DNA from: Aphanomyces cochlioides
Taxonomy: Eukaryota > Oomycota > Saprolegniomycetes > Saprolegniales > Verrucalvaceae
NCBI GenBank assembly: GCA_019828595.1
Contig: JAHQRK010000007.1
Coordinates: forward strand, 1,364,001 to 1,428,000
Reading direction: 5' to 3'
DNA: 64,000 nucleotides
Below are positions 18,575-29,062 of this stretch, piece after piece (position 1 is the stretch's first letter; each line of letters starts with the position of its first letter). Under the pieces are notes generated by a model. The model was not told where the DNA came from. It saw nothing but the letters and a program-made list of their open reading frames with translations, and did no database searches. The position numbers were made by a program, and so were the translations under genes.

Positions 18575-20649
18575 CTATTTCTGCTGGATTAATCGGTTCG
18601 CTTTGCGCAAGAGTTTCTCCAGCGCCGCGCTTCGATCGACGCCTAGACAAGATGGAGTCACCGCGATTGTCGTCGAGGATGTTCACGCACTCCTTTGATG
18701 CAACTTTGCATTCACGTCGTCGATCGCGCGATCAATCGTCGCGAGAACTAGCGCCACCATCTCTGTGAGGCCGATGGAGTTCAAGTGGCGCCTCTACCTC
18801 CTGACTTGATCTCTGGCCCGTGGTGCCGCCGCGGTCGCTGTCGAATCTACTTGCAGTGAGCGGCTCTGGTCAAGGTCATGCCGTGTACTTTGTGTAGTGC
18901 CGTCGAGCGCGATGCGAGCGGCATGTCTGGGCGATCCGAGTCGTTGTGTGAGGTGAGAGGGTGGTTGAGCTGATAGCTAGGTCCCCATGTGAGCAAAGAA
19001 GAGTCGGACGACGTACCGAAGGGACGACATTGCAGTCTTGAGCTTGTGCTGCTGGACCTACGACGCATTCCTCAGCCGCGGAAATCTTCATGCTCGCTTA
19101 CTTCCGTCGTCGGGGCGAGGGATCGCGTCAAGAAGTACGACGGCATCGCCGGCTCCGTGTGCTTTTGATCCTTCACATGGGGAAACTTGTCTGGCCTGGT
19201 CACAATCTCCATGGGACTCGCAGTGTCCTCGAGCCCAACGCCTGTGATGAAGGTTGCGTCGGGGCCATCTCGCGGTTCGTCCTCTTGGACCTTTGCGTCG
19301 TCGTCAGGGCGTCTCTACATCACCATGGCTCAGCATATGTCGAGGGGACTTACGTCAACTTGGAGCGGGGGAAAGATTGTCGCGGCAGGGTCCGTCTTGA
19401 GCATGCGCTGGCCTCGTGCTTTGAACTCTTGGGATGTCGGTAGAGCTGCCTGCGCGACTCGTACGATCGCGACGTTCTTGTATGTTGGCTTGCGTCGCTT
19501 TGTGTCAGGGTAGGCGATGACAATGTTGAGCTGGACCTCTCGCTCCGTCTCGACGTTGGGATCGGTCATGTTGGGCACGGGATTGTAGATGAGTTTGGTC
19601 TTGTCTTGGACTGCGGCGTGGGCGAGGGGATTGCCGTAGAGCACGAGCTGCTCCAGCACGCGCAAGCGGACGAGCGCCAGGATGTCTACAGTTCCATCAA
19701 GCTTCTCCTCCCGGAGAGACGGGGCGAACCGCATTCTTTTGCGATCTTGTTGTGCGCCAAGTTGAGATAGCTCAACGCTGGAAAGCCAGAGCCTTCTCTT
19801 TGCGTCTATTGCCGCCGTCAGAATGCTCCATGAGGTGGCCAAACCTGTGGGAATTGTGTGATCTTGTTGTGGCTCAAGTTGAGATTCTTGAGGCGCGGCG
19901 CGACAGCGAGCGCTGCAAAGATGTCGGTGCCGTTGATGTTGTTGCGCTCGAGGGAGAGCGTCTCGAGCCTTGTGAAGTGGTCCTACGAGCGCGGCTTTCA
20001 GCATGGACTGTGGAGAGCTGTCTACCATGATGGGAGGCAAGTGAATGACCCAGTTGTTGGCCAAGTAGAGCTCGCGGAGTCGTGGGATCTTGGCCAATTC
20101 CTCCACGTCCGACGCGACGAGGCAGTTGAACGACAAGTTGAGCCACTCGAGCGCGTCAAAGCCGGTCAAGTTTTCCAGTTTGCTGAGCGCGTTGCATTGA
20201 AAGTCGAGTTCTTTCAGCGCTGGGAGCACGCCGAGAGGTCCAAGCGGTGCCTGGAGTTTGTCGTGAGCATCGTCATGCAATGGAATATCTACTTGGTTGT
20301 CGCTCATGTCTAGGAAACTCAAACCCGTGAAGAAGAGCAGATCCTCCGCGACGATCGATCGAAGGCCAAGGCCGTTCACGTCCGCGCGGGAAACATCTTC
20401 AGGGAACTCGGCTACATGGAGACAGTCCTTGAGCGTCGAGAGCGTCGAGCTTGTACCTTTGCAAGTGTCGAGGAGAAGAAATCCGTCGAGCGTCGTCTTG
20501 GACTCGAGTGGCAAGTCGAATTGCTCAGGGTCAACGACGCCGATGGATGACAAGCTTGCGATTCTCTCTGTCTCGGAGAGACGGTCATCGAGCGTCTCAA
20601 TCTGGCCAACACTGTCGGCGTCGTCAACCTGCGGCGCGACTCTTGGCAT
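18575..20649 (-). CDS. XRRA1-like leucine-rich repeat protein, many introns
   Basis: LRR protein resembling X-ray radiation resistance-associated protein 1; function poorly known. From ATG 20649 the N-terminal part is acidic. LRRs follow: LSFLDMSDNQVDIPL, LKELDFQCNALSKLENL, LEWLNLSFNCLV, LRELYLANNWVIHLPP, then after frame changes LETLSLERNNING, LKNLNLSHNKITQFP, LSYLNLAHNKI and LEQLVLYGNPLAH. The reading frame needs at least seven introns of 39-59 nt. Confident ones include those before TQREGSGFPALSY, before DILALVRLRVL, and before RYQLNHPLTSHND (the RYxLxHPL motif typical of XRRA1). The last exons read LTEMVALVLATIDRAIDDVN and ALEKLLRKANRLIQQK, stop at 18575. Exact splice sites around the mid-LRRs are uncertain. 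Confidence 0.75.
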
Positions 20650-20757
20650 ATGCTCCTCTGATGCCTCGCGTCAGTTACAGCAGTTTCACCACCTCCAAGT
20701 CAAACGCGACGACATTTTCATGACGATTAACTTGCTCTGCGGCGCTAACTACAGACG

Positions 20758-22429
20758 TCATGCGCGACGACGAGCCTTGGCAGCGTCGGCGGCTTGCTTG
20801 TGCCAATCTGCGCTGGCTAACACGACACTGAACAAGACAAACGACGCGGCGCTTCCAACGGTGAAGCCAAGCCAGAGCCCAGAGAGACCATGGTCTTGCT
20901 GGACGCCTAGCATGGCAGCTAGAGGCAGTCCAATGCAGCAGATGCAAGCAGCGTTGATAAATGCAGCGACGCCTGGCTGTCCTATGCCTCGAAGCACTCC
21001 TTGGGCGTTCGAACTGTAGGAACTGAGCGCATGGAGCGGCAAAATGTACAAGAGCAGCTTCTTCGCCGAGCTAGACACGATTGAGATGGAAAACCACGGC
21101 GCGACGGACGTACTGGATGACGCCAGAGTCGGCAAAGAAAGCGCCCGCGATGGTTTCCCGCAGCGATGCAATGGTTGTGATGGTGCAAGCAAGACAGATC
21201 GTCACGAGACCAAACGAGATGCACATGATAGTCCTGGCGGCATGCGGGCGATTGGCGCCGATCATATTGCCGACGCGGACCATGGACGCTGTCGAGATGC
21301 CAAAGTAGATCATGTACATGACAGAGAGAAGATGGCTCAAGACCTGAAGCGCAGCGTGAGACAGAGACAACAAGGAAGAGATTGTACGGTCGTGACGCGC
21401 GTCTGCTCGAGCGGGTTGCTCAGTCGCGTCGCGAGCATGGAGAGGATCTCAAACGCCCCAAACTCGACCCAGAGGATGATCGCTCCTGGCATGCCAAAGT
21501 GGAAGAACTCGGCCAGATGCATCGCGGCGACGCGCGGCGTCCAGTGGAGATCCCACGCCTTGTACGTGGGTTTGATGTGGAAGTAGACCGCCACGAAGAC
21601 GAGCAAGCTCATGTTGGCAACGACGCGGCCGATCGCTGGTCCTGCGAAGCCACACGACGTGTGGTGCGTCAAGTAATAGCCAGCTCCGATGTGGATCACA
21701 TTGGAAGCGAGGGAAATGACCGCCATGGCGTCGACAGTGCTGTGCGCCTGGAGGAGCTTCCGGACGATTTCAAAGCTGAAGAAGAACGGCAGCCCGATCG
21801 TCGAGATGCGCGTGAACGACGCGGCCTTGCGAGCGATGGTGGCATCATGCCCGAGGTATGTCAAGATGCTCTCCGCCTTCCAATTGAGCCACGCCACTGG
21901 AAGCATCGTCTACAGCATAGCAGGCGTTCACGACGGAGGGGAGCTGCTTGTACCATCAACATGCCGAGTCCTGCAGCGTGGATATACGCATTGAAGAGCT
22001 TCATGTTGCCAGCGCCATAGGCTTGAGCAGAGAGAATCCCGACTGCAGAGCAGAGACCCATACCCAACGAGATGGACGTCAGGTTGAGAAACTACGATCG
22101 ACGCTCAGTCCACATTGACAACTCTGCTGGCGTACCATCGTGGAGAGAGCGACGGCGGTCACATTGGCATCGACTTCTGGGCCTTGAAACTGCGCCACGA
22201 GGACGATATTCGTCATGCCCGGCAAGTAATCCATCAAGTGCGTAAAGATCTATCGAGCATTATCCAGCCAACACCATCGATCGATTCAAAGCCTTACAAG
22301 TGGTCCAGCGAGGCGCATATGATGCAGCAGTTCTTCGACGATGGACAATGTCGGGAGACGCTCTTCGCTCTCCAAGTCTGGCGTCTTGGCATCCTCACGA
22401 GCGAGCGGCTCGTAGCTGCTGGCCTCCAT
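20758..22429 (-). CDS. MATE-family multidrug/toxin extrusion transporter 1
   Basis: Polytopic membrane antiporter exporting organic cations or metabolites in exchange for ions; substrate unknown. ATG 22429 starts MEASSYEPLAREDAKT, a cytosolic tail with an acidic/Leu motif. After intron 1 the first helix reads IFTHLMDYLPGMTNIVLVAQ. MATE signatures include SAVGILSAQAYGAGN, FFFSFEIVRKLLQAH, GYYLTHHTSCGFAGPAIGR, FFHFGMPGAIILWVEFGAFE and RVGNMIGANRPHAAR. At least five short introns interrupt it, several at the same codons as in the three other MATE genes here. Ends AADAAKARRRA. It is divergent from MATE2 across a G-rich tract, and its stop lies 108 bp upstream of the LRR gene on the same strand. 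Confidence 0.9.
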
Positions 22430-22494
22430 CGCAGTTTGAAGGTGAAACGTTGAAAAGTAACTGTCAGTTCCAGTCAGTTACAGAAAACCTGTGA

Positions 22495-22625
22495 AAATTA
22501 ATATTGCGATGGAGGGGTTGATGGGGTTGGGGGTTGAGGGGTTGAAGGGTTTGAAGGGTTGGGGGTTGAGGAGTGAAGGGGGTGAAGGGGTTGAAGGGTT
22601 TGGGGGTCGAGGGGTGTAAGTTACA
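22495..22625 (+). repeat. G-rich minisatellite-like tract between two MATE genes
   Basis: About 120 bp of degenerate units such as GGGGTTGAGGGGTTGAAG and GGGTTTGAAGGGTTGG on the plus strand, with almost no C. The units look telomere-like (the oomycete repeat is usually given as TTTAGGG) but do not match exactly. Many G3-G5 runs are close enough for G-quadruplexes. It sits in the shared 258-bp upstream region of the divergent MATE1 and MATE2 genes. Confidence 0.8.
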
Positions 22626-22687
22626 ACAAGTCCTTCCACATGATGATGATGGTTGTCGAGTAATCGCATTGACAGATTGGCCGAGGA

Positions 22688-24345
22688 ATGGGTGGATCTG
22701 CCAGAGGAGAGAAGACGATGACAGAGGAAGCGCTGCCGCTGGTCGTGCATGACGCGGACGTCTCGATCGATCCTGTGAAGCACACGCGCCGATTCGTCGT
22801 CTCGGAGGTGAAAGTATTGCTGGAACTCATTGGACCTGTGGTACTTCCCCGACTCTTCCAGTGTTCCCCGCGGCTCAACCTGCGCGTAGGTCTTCACGCT
22901 CGTCAATGAATACATCCCCGCCGTGACGAATATTGTCCTAGTGGGGCATTCGATCTCTCCGAATGTGAAGGAACAAGTGGATGCGACGGCAATGGCGTCC
23001 ATGGTAACTGCAACGCTCCTTGAAATCTCATTGACGCTTCTCTTGATGTAGCTCCTCAACATCACATCCATGTCGACGGCATTAGGCCTTGCTTCTGCCA
23101 TGGATACGCTTTGCACACAGGCGTTTGGCGCTGGGAACCATAAAAAGTTTGGCGAATACCTTCAAGGTGCAATCCTCGGCATGGCGCTCTTTCTTGTTCC
23201 TGTCTGCCTCATCAACTGGTATTCCGAAGCGATCCTGGTCTTCCTGGGTCAAGATCCCGTCATTTCCGCCATGGCCGGAGTCTTCATTCGATGGTCGACC
23301 ATTGGCATGCCCTTCCTTTGCGCCTACGAACTCATCAAGCGTCTCCTTCAAGCCCATCAGATTACAACGCCGCCCGCGATCGTGTCTCTCCTCGGCAATG
23401 TGATCCATATCGCCGTCGGGTATTATCTCATCCATTATTCCTCATGGGGCTTTTACGGCGCGGCGGTCGGGCGCAGCGTCGCGTACGTGAGCCTTCCATT
23501 CCTCATGCTTCCATATTTTTACTGGCATCCGATCCATCTCGAGTGGAACTTGCGGTGGAAATTGACCGAAGCATGGGCGAATCTGCCGCTCTTCCTCGAG
23601 TTCGGCATGCCAGGCATGGTGTCGCTCGTCGTGGAATGGGGCGCGTTTGAGATCCTCACGCTCATGTCGGGGCTCATGGCCGACCACACGATTGCCCTCG
23701 GTGTGAACTCGGTACGTCCTTGGAATCTCCATCGCTGCAATTCTCACGGCGCTGTAGATCTTGATGACGATCATCTCGATTGTGTACATGCCGTTCTGGG
23801 GCGTCTCGACCGGCGCGTGCATTCGCATCGGGTATTACTTGGGCGCCAACAAACCCGTGGAAGCCAAGATCTCGACGTATGTCTCCTATGCGCTCTCGAC
23901 TTGTTGCTGTCTCATCTCTGGCGCGGCGCTCTTCTTCACGCGCAACATCCTTCCTGCGCTCTTTGTCAACGACGTGGATATGATCCAGTAAGTCACATTT
24001 CCATCTACCTCAGGATCGTTCATGTTGTGATCCTGTAGGAGGACATCGTTTGCCGTCTTGTTCTTGATTCCGTGCCACATGATCGACTCGATGAACTCTG
24101 TCACGACTGGCGTCTTGCGAGCGATGGGAAAGCAGCAAGTCGGTGTTGTCATCCTCATGAGCGCCTACTACATCGTTGGGATTCCAATGGCGGCGCTCTG
24201 TGCTTTCTACTTGGACTGGAGCGTCGAAGGACTCTGGGCCGGCTTCACCTTTGGCACAGCCGCAGCCTGTCTGTCGTACATCTATCAGCTACGGACAACC
24301 AACTGGCGGCACTTAGCTCAAGCGGCCAACACGCGATCCATGTAA
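22688..24345 (+). CDS. MATE-family transporter 2
   Basis: Five exons: 22688-22840, 22890-23003, 23052-23711, 23758-23987 and 24039-24345, with introns of 46-51 nt. The ATG at 22688 (MGGSARGEKTM) could be replaced by the in-frame ATG opening MTEEALPLVVHDADVSID. Signatures: FTLVNEYIPAVTNIVLVGHS, STALGLASAMDTLCTQAFGA, FLCAYELIKRLLQAHQ, GYYLIHYSSWGFYGAAVGRS, FLEFGMPGMVSLVVEWGAFE, CIRIGYYLGANKPVEAK and MIDSMNSVTTGVLRAMGKQQ. About 12 membrane segments are expected. Very similar to MATE3 directly downstream, so a tandem duplicate. Confidence 0.92.
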
Positions 24346-24426
24346 TGAGTCAATGAAGTCGTCGTTGGTTGATTGTCCATCTCCATTGGCTGAAACTCGT
24401 CGTTCTGACCATCAGATTGATCGAAA

Positions 24427-26071
24427 ATGAACTTCGCCGCCAACTCGTCGCGGGATGAAACGCTTCCACTCCTCCATCGATCCCCCAAGCAAGCGTCACG
24501 CTATTCAGACTCTGCGCTTGTTATTTTGAATGAGCTCTACGTGGTCCTGGAGCTCCTCGGTCCTGTCGTAGGTAACAAGTCGTCGTTGCAGTCGCCGATC
24601 TTGGCTGTAGGTGTTCACACTTGTCAATGAATTCCTCCCAGCGCTCACAAACGTCGTCCTCGTCGGTCATATGCCCTCCCCAGATACAAAGCTCTACGTA
24701 GATGCGACGGCCGTTGCTTCCATGGTTCTTCCTGACTGCAATCCTGTGATGTTCATGATCTCGTAGCTCTTCAACATCACTTCCATGTCGGTAGTCCTTG
24801 GTCTCGCGTCTGCGATCGACACACTCTGCACGCAAGCTTACGGTGCTGGCTGCGTGCACAAGTTTGGTGAGTACCTGCAGGGAGCCATCTTGGGCTTTGT
24901 TCTCTTCCTCATCCCGGTGTTCATCCTCAACTGGTACGCGGATGCGATCTTGATCCTCCTCCAGCAAGACCCGGCCATCTCAATCATGGCAGGAACTTTT
25001 GTTCGCTACTCGACCTTTGGGCTTCCCTTCCTTTGCGTCTACGAGCTCGTGAAGCGCCTTCTCCAAGCCCAGCAGATCACACTGCCGTCGGCGATTGTGA
25101 GCGTTCTTGGCAATGTGATCCACGTCGTCGTTGGGCTTTACCTGACAAACTACACGTCTTACGGCTTCTTGGGTGCTGCAATCGGTCGAAGCGTTGCATA
25201 CTGCTGCCTCCCGTTCCTGCTAGCGCTTTACTTCATCTGGCGGCCAGTCCACCGTGAATGGAAACTCTGCTGGCGGCTGCATCCTGCAGCGTGGACAAAC
25301 ATGCTCGTCTTTCTTGAGTTTGGCATGCCTGGCATGGTTGGTTTGATCGTTGAATGGTGCGCTTTTGAGATGCTCAGCCTCATGTCGGGCCTTCTCCCGG
25401 GGCTTAGGATCGTCCTTGGCGTCAATTCGGTACGTGGTTGAACTCCTCTGGCAGCTCTTCGTTGACAACACGACTGTAGATCATGCAGACGCTCTATTCG
25501 CTCGTCTACATGCTTTATGTCGGCATTGGCACCGCTGCGTGTATCCGCATTGGAAACTTTCTCGGCGCCAACCAGCCCGAGCTTGCAAAGATGTCGACTT
25601 ATGTCTGTTTTGGCGTCACGGTTGGCTGTTGTCTCTGCTCTGGCGCCGCGCTCTACTTCACGCGTCAATATTTGCCCATTCTCTTTGTCGAAGATGCTCA
25701 AATCATCGAGTAAGTCCTTGGACTTCCGTCTCTTAAATGTGTCATCTTGTAGACGCACGGCGACTGCCATCTTATTTTTGATTCCTTGCCACATGATCGA
25801 CTCGATAAACTGCGTCACGACTGGTGTCCTTCGCGCCATGGGCAAGCAGCAGATTGGTGTTGTCGTTCTCAGCTGTGCCTACTATCTTGTTGGGCTTCCA
25901 GCAGCCGTCGTGTTCGGCTTTACTTTTCACTGGAGCATCGAAGGACTCTGGGCTGGCTTCACCTGCGGAACAACCGTCGCGTGCGTGGCATATATACTCC
26001 AGCTCCGCGCTACAAACTGGCAGGATCTTGCTGATGAAGCGAGCGCTCGAGTGGCGTCGCCCAAGCTTTGA
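24427..26071 (+). CDS. MATE-family transporter 3
   Basis: Starts MNFAANSSRDETLPLLHRS 81 bp after MATE2 ends. Four introns fall at the same codons as in MATE2: after LELLGPV, before LFNITSMSVVLG, after LGVNS, and inside the codon before RTATAILFLIPCHMIDS. Motifs: TLCTQAYGAGCVHKFGEY, FLCVYELVKRLLQAQQ, GFLGAAIGRSVAYCCLPF, FLEFGMPGMVGLIVEW, CIRIGNFLGANQPELAK, NCVTTGVLRAMGKQQIG. The product is a multi-drug/toxin-type antiporter of unknown substrate. The strong similarity to MATE2 throughout supports recent tandem duplication. Confidence 0.92.
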
Positions 26072-26520
26072 CAGTCATGCCTTTCAATGAAAACGTCGTT
26101 GGGTTGTAAATATCATCCGGATAATATTTGGGTCTTGATTGGACAAAAATAGAATCTTTCAGTTTAATGCATATTTTAATTGTGGATCGTCTAAACCTCA
26201 ACATACCTCGAGATCTCTCCAACTAAAGCTCTCTTTTGCATTGACGAGTTGACTTGTGCTTCATTGCGTGATCGATATGGGGTCATACTGAGGATATACA
26301 GCAGACTCTGAGGAGGGCAGAGTACCGACTGAGGGCAATGGCAGAAATTCGCATATGAGAGAAGTTTTGATATGAAAGTTAGTAGTAAATTTATTTTATT
26401 CAATAGAAATGATTGGACCAAATGTTTCCTTCAACTGACTGTTTGCATTAAACTGACATTTGCTCTGTGAGATTCTTGAGGAGGTGCCAACCACAGCTCA
26501 AGTTGAATCTCAAGCTCAAG
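26072..26520 (+). promoter_or_regulatory. Intergenic with CCGGATAA motif
   Basis: No gene seen in 449 bp. ATCCGGATAAT lies at 26115-26125, 44 bp after the MATE3 stop and about 400 bp before the hydratase ATG. A T/A-rich stretch at 26380-26410 may be closer to the core promoter. Confidence 0.4.
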
Positions 26521-27375
26521 ATGTTGCGCGTCCTCCGCCGTGTTTCTCCATCTCCTGGCCGTCGATTGTTCTCGGATGCTGCTGGTGTCCGCGAATTTCA
26601 AGTAGAACGACTGACGGGCGACCTCGAAGGCGTCGCTCTCTTGACAATGGCGCGTCCTGCGGCACGAAACGCATTGGGAAAGCAAATGATGCGTGAAATG
26701 CGTGAAGCCATGGATTCGATCCGTTTCGACACCAAAGTTCGCGTCGTGGTGCTTCAAAGTACAGTCGATCGGGTGTTCTGCGCCGGTGCGGATTTGAAGG
26801 AACGCTTGGCCATGACCCCAGAAGAAGCTGCTGCCACTGTTTTCGGTCTCCGCTCTGCGTTTACCGAATTGGAACAATTGCCAATGCCAACAATTGCTGC
26901 AATCGAAGGTGCTGCGCTCGGCGGTGGCCTTGAAATGGCTCTTGCGTGTGACTTTCGCATTGCTGGTGCCAAAGCCGTTCTGGGCACACCTGAAACTGGA
27001 CTGGCCATCTTGCCTGGAGCCGGTGGGACTCAACGATTGCCACGACTTATTGGTCTCTCCAAGGCGAAAGAGCTCATCTTCACGTCTCGTAAAATCGACA
27101 GTGTGACTGCAGAGCGCATTGGACTTGTCGACTACGCCGTGCCTGAAAAGCAAGCTCTTGACAAGGCTTTCGAGCTCGCCAAGGAGATCTTACCAAACGG
27201 CCCCATCGGAGTGCGCATGGCTAAAGAAGCCATCACGAAAGGCATCGAAGTGGATCTTGCTTCGGGTATGGCCATCGAACGAGCGTGCTACGCCCAAGTG
27301 ATCCCAACGAAAGATCGCCTCGAAGGGCTCATGGCCTTCCGTGAGAAACGAAAGCCCGTCTACAAGGGCGAATAA
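26521..27375 (+). CDS. Methylglutaconyl-CoA hydratase (AUH-like), mitochondrial
   Basis: Enoyl-CoA hydratase/isomerase-family enzyme, most like AUH, which hydrates 3-methylglutaconyl-CoA in leucine breakdown in the mitochondrial matrix. ATG 26521 opens MLRVLRRVSPSPGRRLFS, an Arg/Ser-rich targeting peptide; the frame's upstream start would be GTG. Key motifs: FCAGADLKER (first oxyanion loop), IEGAALGGGLEMALACDFR (second), ETGLAILPGAGGTQRLPR with the catalytic-region Glu, and the AUH-like ending IPTKDRLEGLMAFREKR-x-P-x-YKGE. 284 residues, intronless, complete. It is convergent with the elicitin-like gene, with a 59-bp gap. Confidence 0.9.
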   Translation: MLRVLRRVSPSPGRRLFSDAAGVREFQVERLTGDLEGVALLTMARPAARNALGKQMMREMREAMDSIRFDTKVRVVVLQSTVDRVFCAGADLKERLAMTPEEAAATVFGLRSAFTELEQLPMPTIAAIEGAALGGGLEMALACDFRIAGAKAVLGTPETGLAILPGAGGTQRLPRLIGLSKAKELIFTSRKIDSVTAERIGLVDYAVPEKQALDKAFELAKEILPNGPIGVRMAKEAITKGIEVDLASGMAIERACYAQVIPTKDRLEGLMAFREKRKPVYKGE

Positions 27376-27434
27376 ACCAAAGTTGTGAAGAATTGACGTC
27401 GTGTCCATGGTCAAGGAGATCTTAAATTAGAGAG

Positions 27435-28268
27435 CTAGTTGGTTGACGAGGAATTGCCTGTAGCCGTCGCATTCATTGCGTTTGGAGCATTCTTGCTATT
27501 GACGTCCTCCACCACACATATTCGCGCCGTGAGATTTGCTAAACTGATCGTTTTGTCATTGATGATCGCGTCGCATGCTGGATAAGTGTAGTTCTTGATA
27601 GTAGTCAAGAGGGAGGTGCAGGCTGGACGGCAGACTTTGTTGACCATGTCGAGGGTGATTATCGTGTATGGGATGCCGTCCATTGATATAGTTGGGAAGA
27701 AGACAGCACGAGCATCCACGCGACATTGATCGCCACTCAATGGGATCGCTCCATTGCTGCCAAACAGTCGGTCCAACACGGCGTAGGAACAGTAAGAGCC
27801 CGCTCGGTCTGCAGTAGTCGGCGCCGGAGGAATTGTCGAGACAGAGGCGCCTTGTGGGCATAAATTGGACGCGACAGAGCCGATGGACCGCACAGTATTG
27901 TCCACGACTGTGTCGCACGGCTGAAAGGGGTAATACTTGAGGTTCATAAGTCCCGACGAACAATTCGCAGTGCAAAAACCATTGAGCCCTTGCGTCGTCA
28001 GAGGCTGCACGGGACGATTCACGACGTCAACCGAGTCTGACAAGAGAGTACTGACAAAGTCGTTGGCGCTGCTGCAATCCTGCAGCCATGACGAGGCGAG
28101 GAGTCCGTTGCGCATCGTCTGCCGCTGGCCACTGTCGCAAAAGGCAGTGGGAACATCCGCAGTTGTGAAAGTGTCAAGAACGATCGGAGCCAAGCTAATC
28201 ACGAAGAAGAAGAAGCTCAACACCGTGAACATCCATATCTTGCGCTTCACAGCCAACAAGGACGCCAT
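27435..28268 (-). CDS. Membrane-anchored protein with two elicitin-like cysteine modules
   Basis: 277 residues from ATG 28268 (MASLLAVKRKIWMF); upstream in-frame codons start only with TTG. A basic N-terminus is followed by one hydrophobic segment (MFTVLSFFFFVISLAPIVL), so it is a signal peptide or signal anchor. Two tandem modules of six cysteines follow. Module 1: FCDSG, QDCSS, GFCTANCSS, QPCDT, NLCPQ. Module 2: SYCSY, DQCRV, KVCRPACTS, PACDA, RICVV. The C-x3-C-x14-CD core resembles that of elicitins, the sterol-binding proteins of oomycetes (C-x4-C-x14-CD), though spacing elsewhere differs. Several NxT/NxS sites suggest glycosylation. Family assignment is moderate; no intron seen. Confidence 0.6.
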   Translation of the reverse strand: MASLLAVKRKIWMFTVLSFFFFVISLAPIVLDTFTTADVPTAFCDSGQRQTMRNGLLASSWLQDCSSANDFVSTLLSDSVDVVNRPVQPLTTQGLNGFCTANCSSGLMNLKYYPFQPCDTVVDNTVRSIGSVASNLCPQGASVSTIPPAPTTADRAGSYCSYAVLDRLFGSNGAIPLSGDQCRVDARAVFFPTISMDGIPYTIITLDMVNKVCRPACTSLLTTIKNYTYPACDAIINDKTISLANLTARICVVEDVNSKNAPNAMNATATGNSSSTN

Positions 28269-29062
28269 CACTCGCGCCGCGATGGCTCTTCGTCGACAGT
28301 TATTGGCACAATAAGAAATTAACCGGATTCTCAACTCATAGCCAAGTTTTCAGTCTCCATATCCGGAAAACCCATAATTTCAGTAACTTTATCCGGAATC
28401 CACGCCATGTTCTTCTGCCAACTTCTTATCTTCAAGCACGGAACAGCCCTTCTCTGCTCTCTTATTCAGTACAACCAGGTATCCAGCAGTCAAGGAGAAT
28501 GCTATAGTTTGGCCAGGTGAGCTCAAGTGAAACAATCAATGTGACGGCATAAGTTTGCGACGATGGGCGCATTTCTTGTCGGTGGAATAGCTTCGAGCTT
28601 GCCTTTCATCCGAACGAAATGCACACAAGACCTGAACGCGTGATCGCCGTCTTGAGAGCAAGCAGAACACATATTGCTCTCGAGATGGCTATCAGACTCT
28701 ATGTAAACGGTAGTTCTAGCGTGTCAAAGTGATGCCAGGCCAATCTGGGGTTGAAGTTCGACGTGACAGTAACTGCCAACAACACTGGCGTATCTTGATG
28801 ATTGTACAAGCTTCACGGCGTCGTTTCAGCATATCGCGAGCTTATCTGGAGCGACAAGCAACGCTCTCTCATTGAGGATAGTTCAGTGAGTCACCGAACT
28901 ATCATCTCGCAGCCATGAGGTGGAAAGGTTGTTGCAAGTTATCCGGATTCCGTGGATAATTCAACTAGTTTATCCGGATCCGGATACATAATCCCACCGT
29001 TTTCATGCAATCACTTTCTTCCAAAAAGATCCGATATTCTCCACTTTTGAATTTGTGCAATC
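28269..29062. promoter_or_regulatory. Divergent promoter region with repeated CCGGATA motifs
   Basis: 794 bp with no gene. CCGGAT-type sites occur near 28360, 28390 (both within 130 bp of the elicitin-like ATG) and at 28940-28948, 28970-28980 and 28979-28986 (75-125 bp before the xanthine dehydrogenase ATG). Two of these form the overlapping palindrome TATCCGGATCCGGATA. Confidence 0.5.

Noticed and set aside
22495..22625. Telomere or subtelomere end
   Set aside because: Units are scrambled and not the expected TTTAGGG, and ordinary genes continue on both sides.
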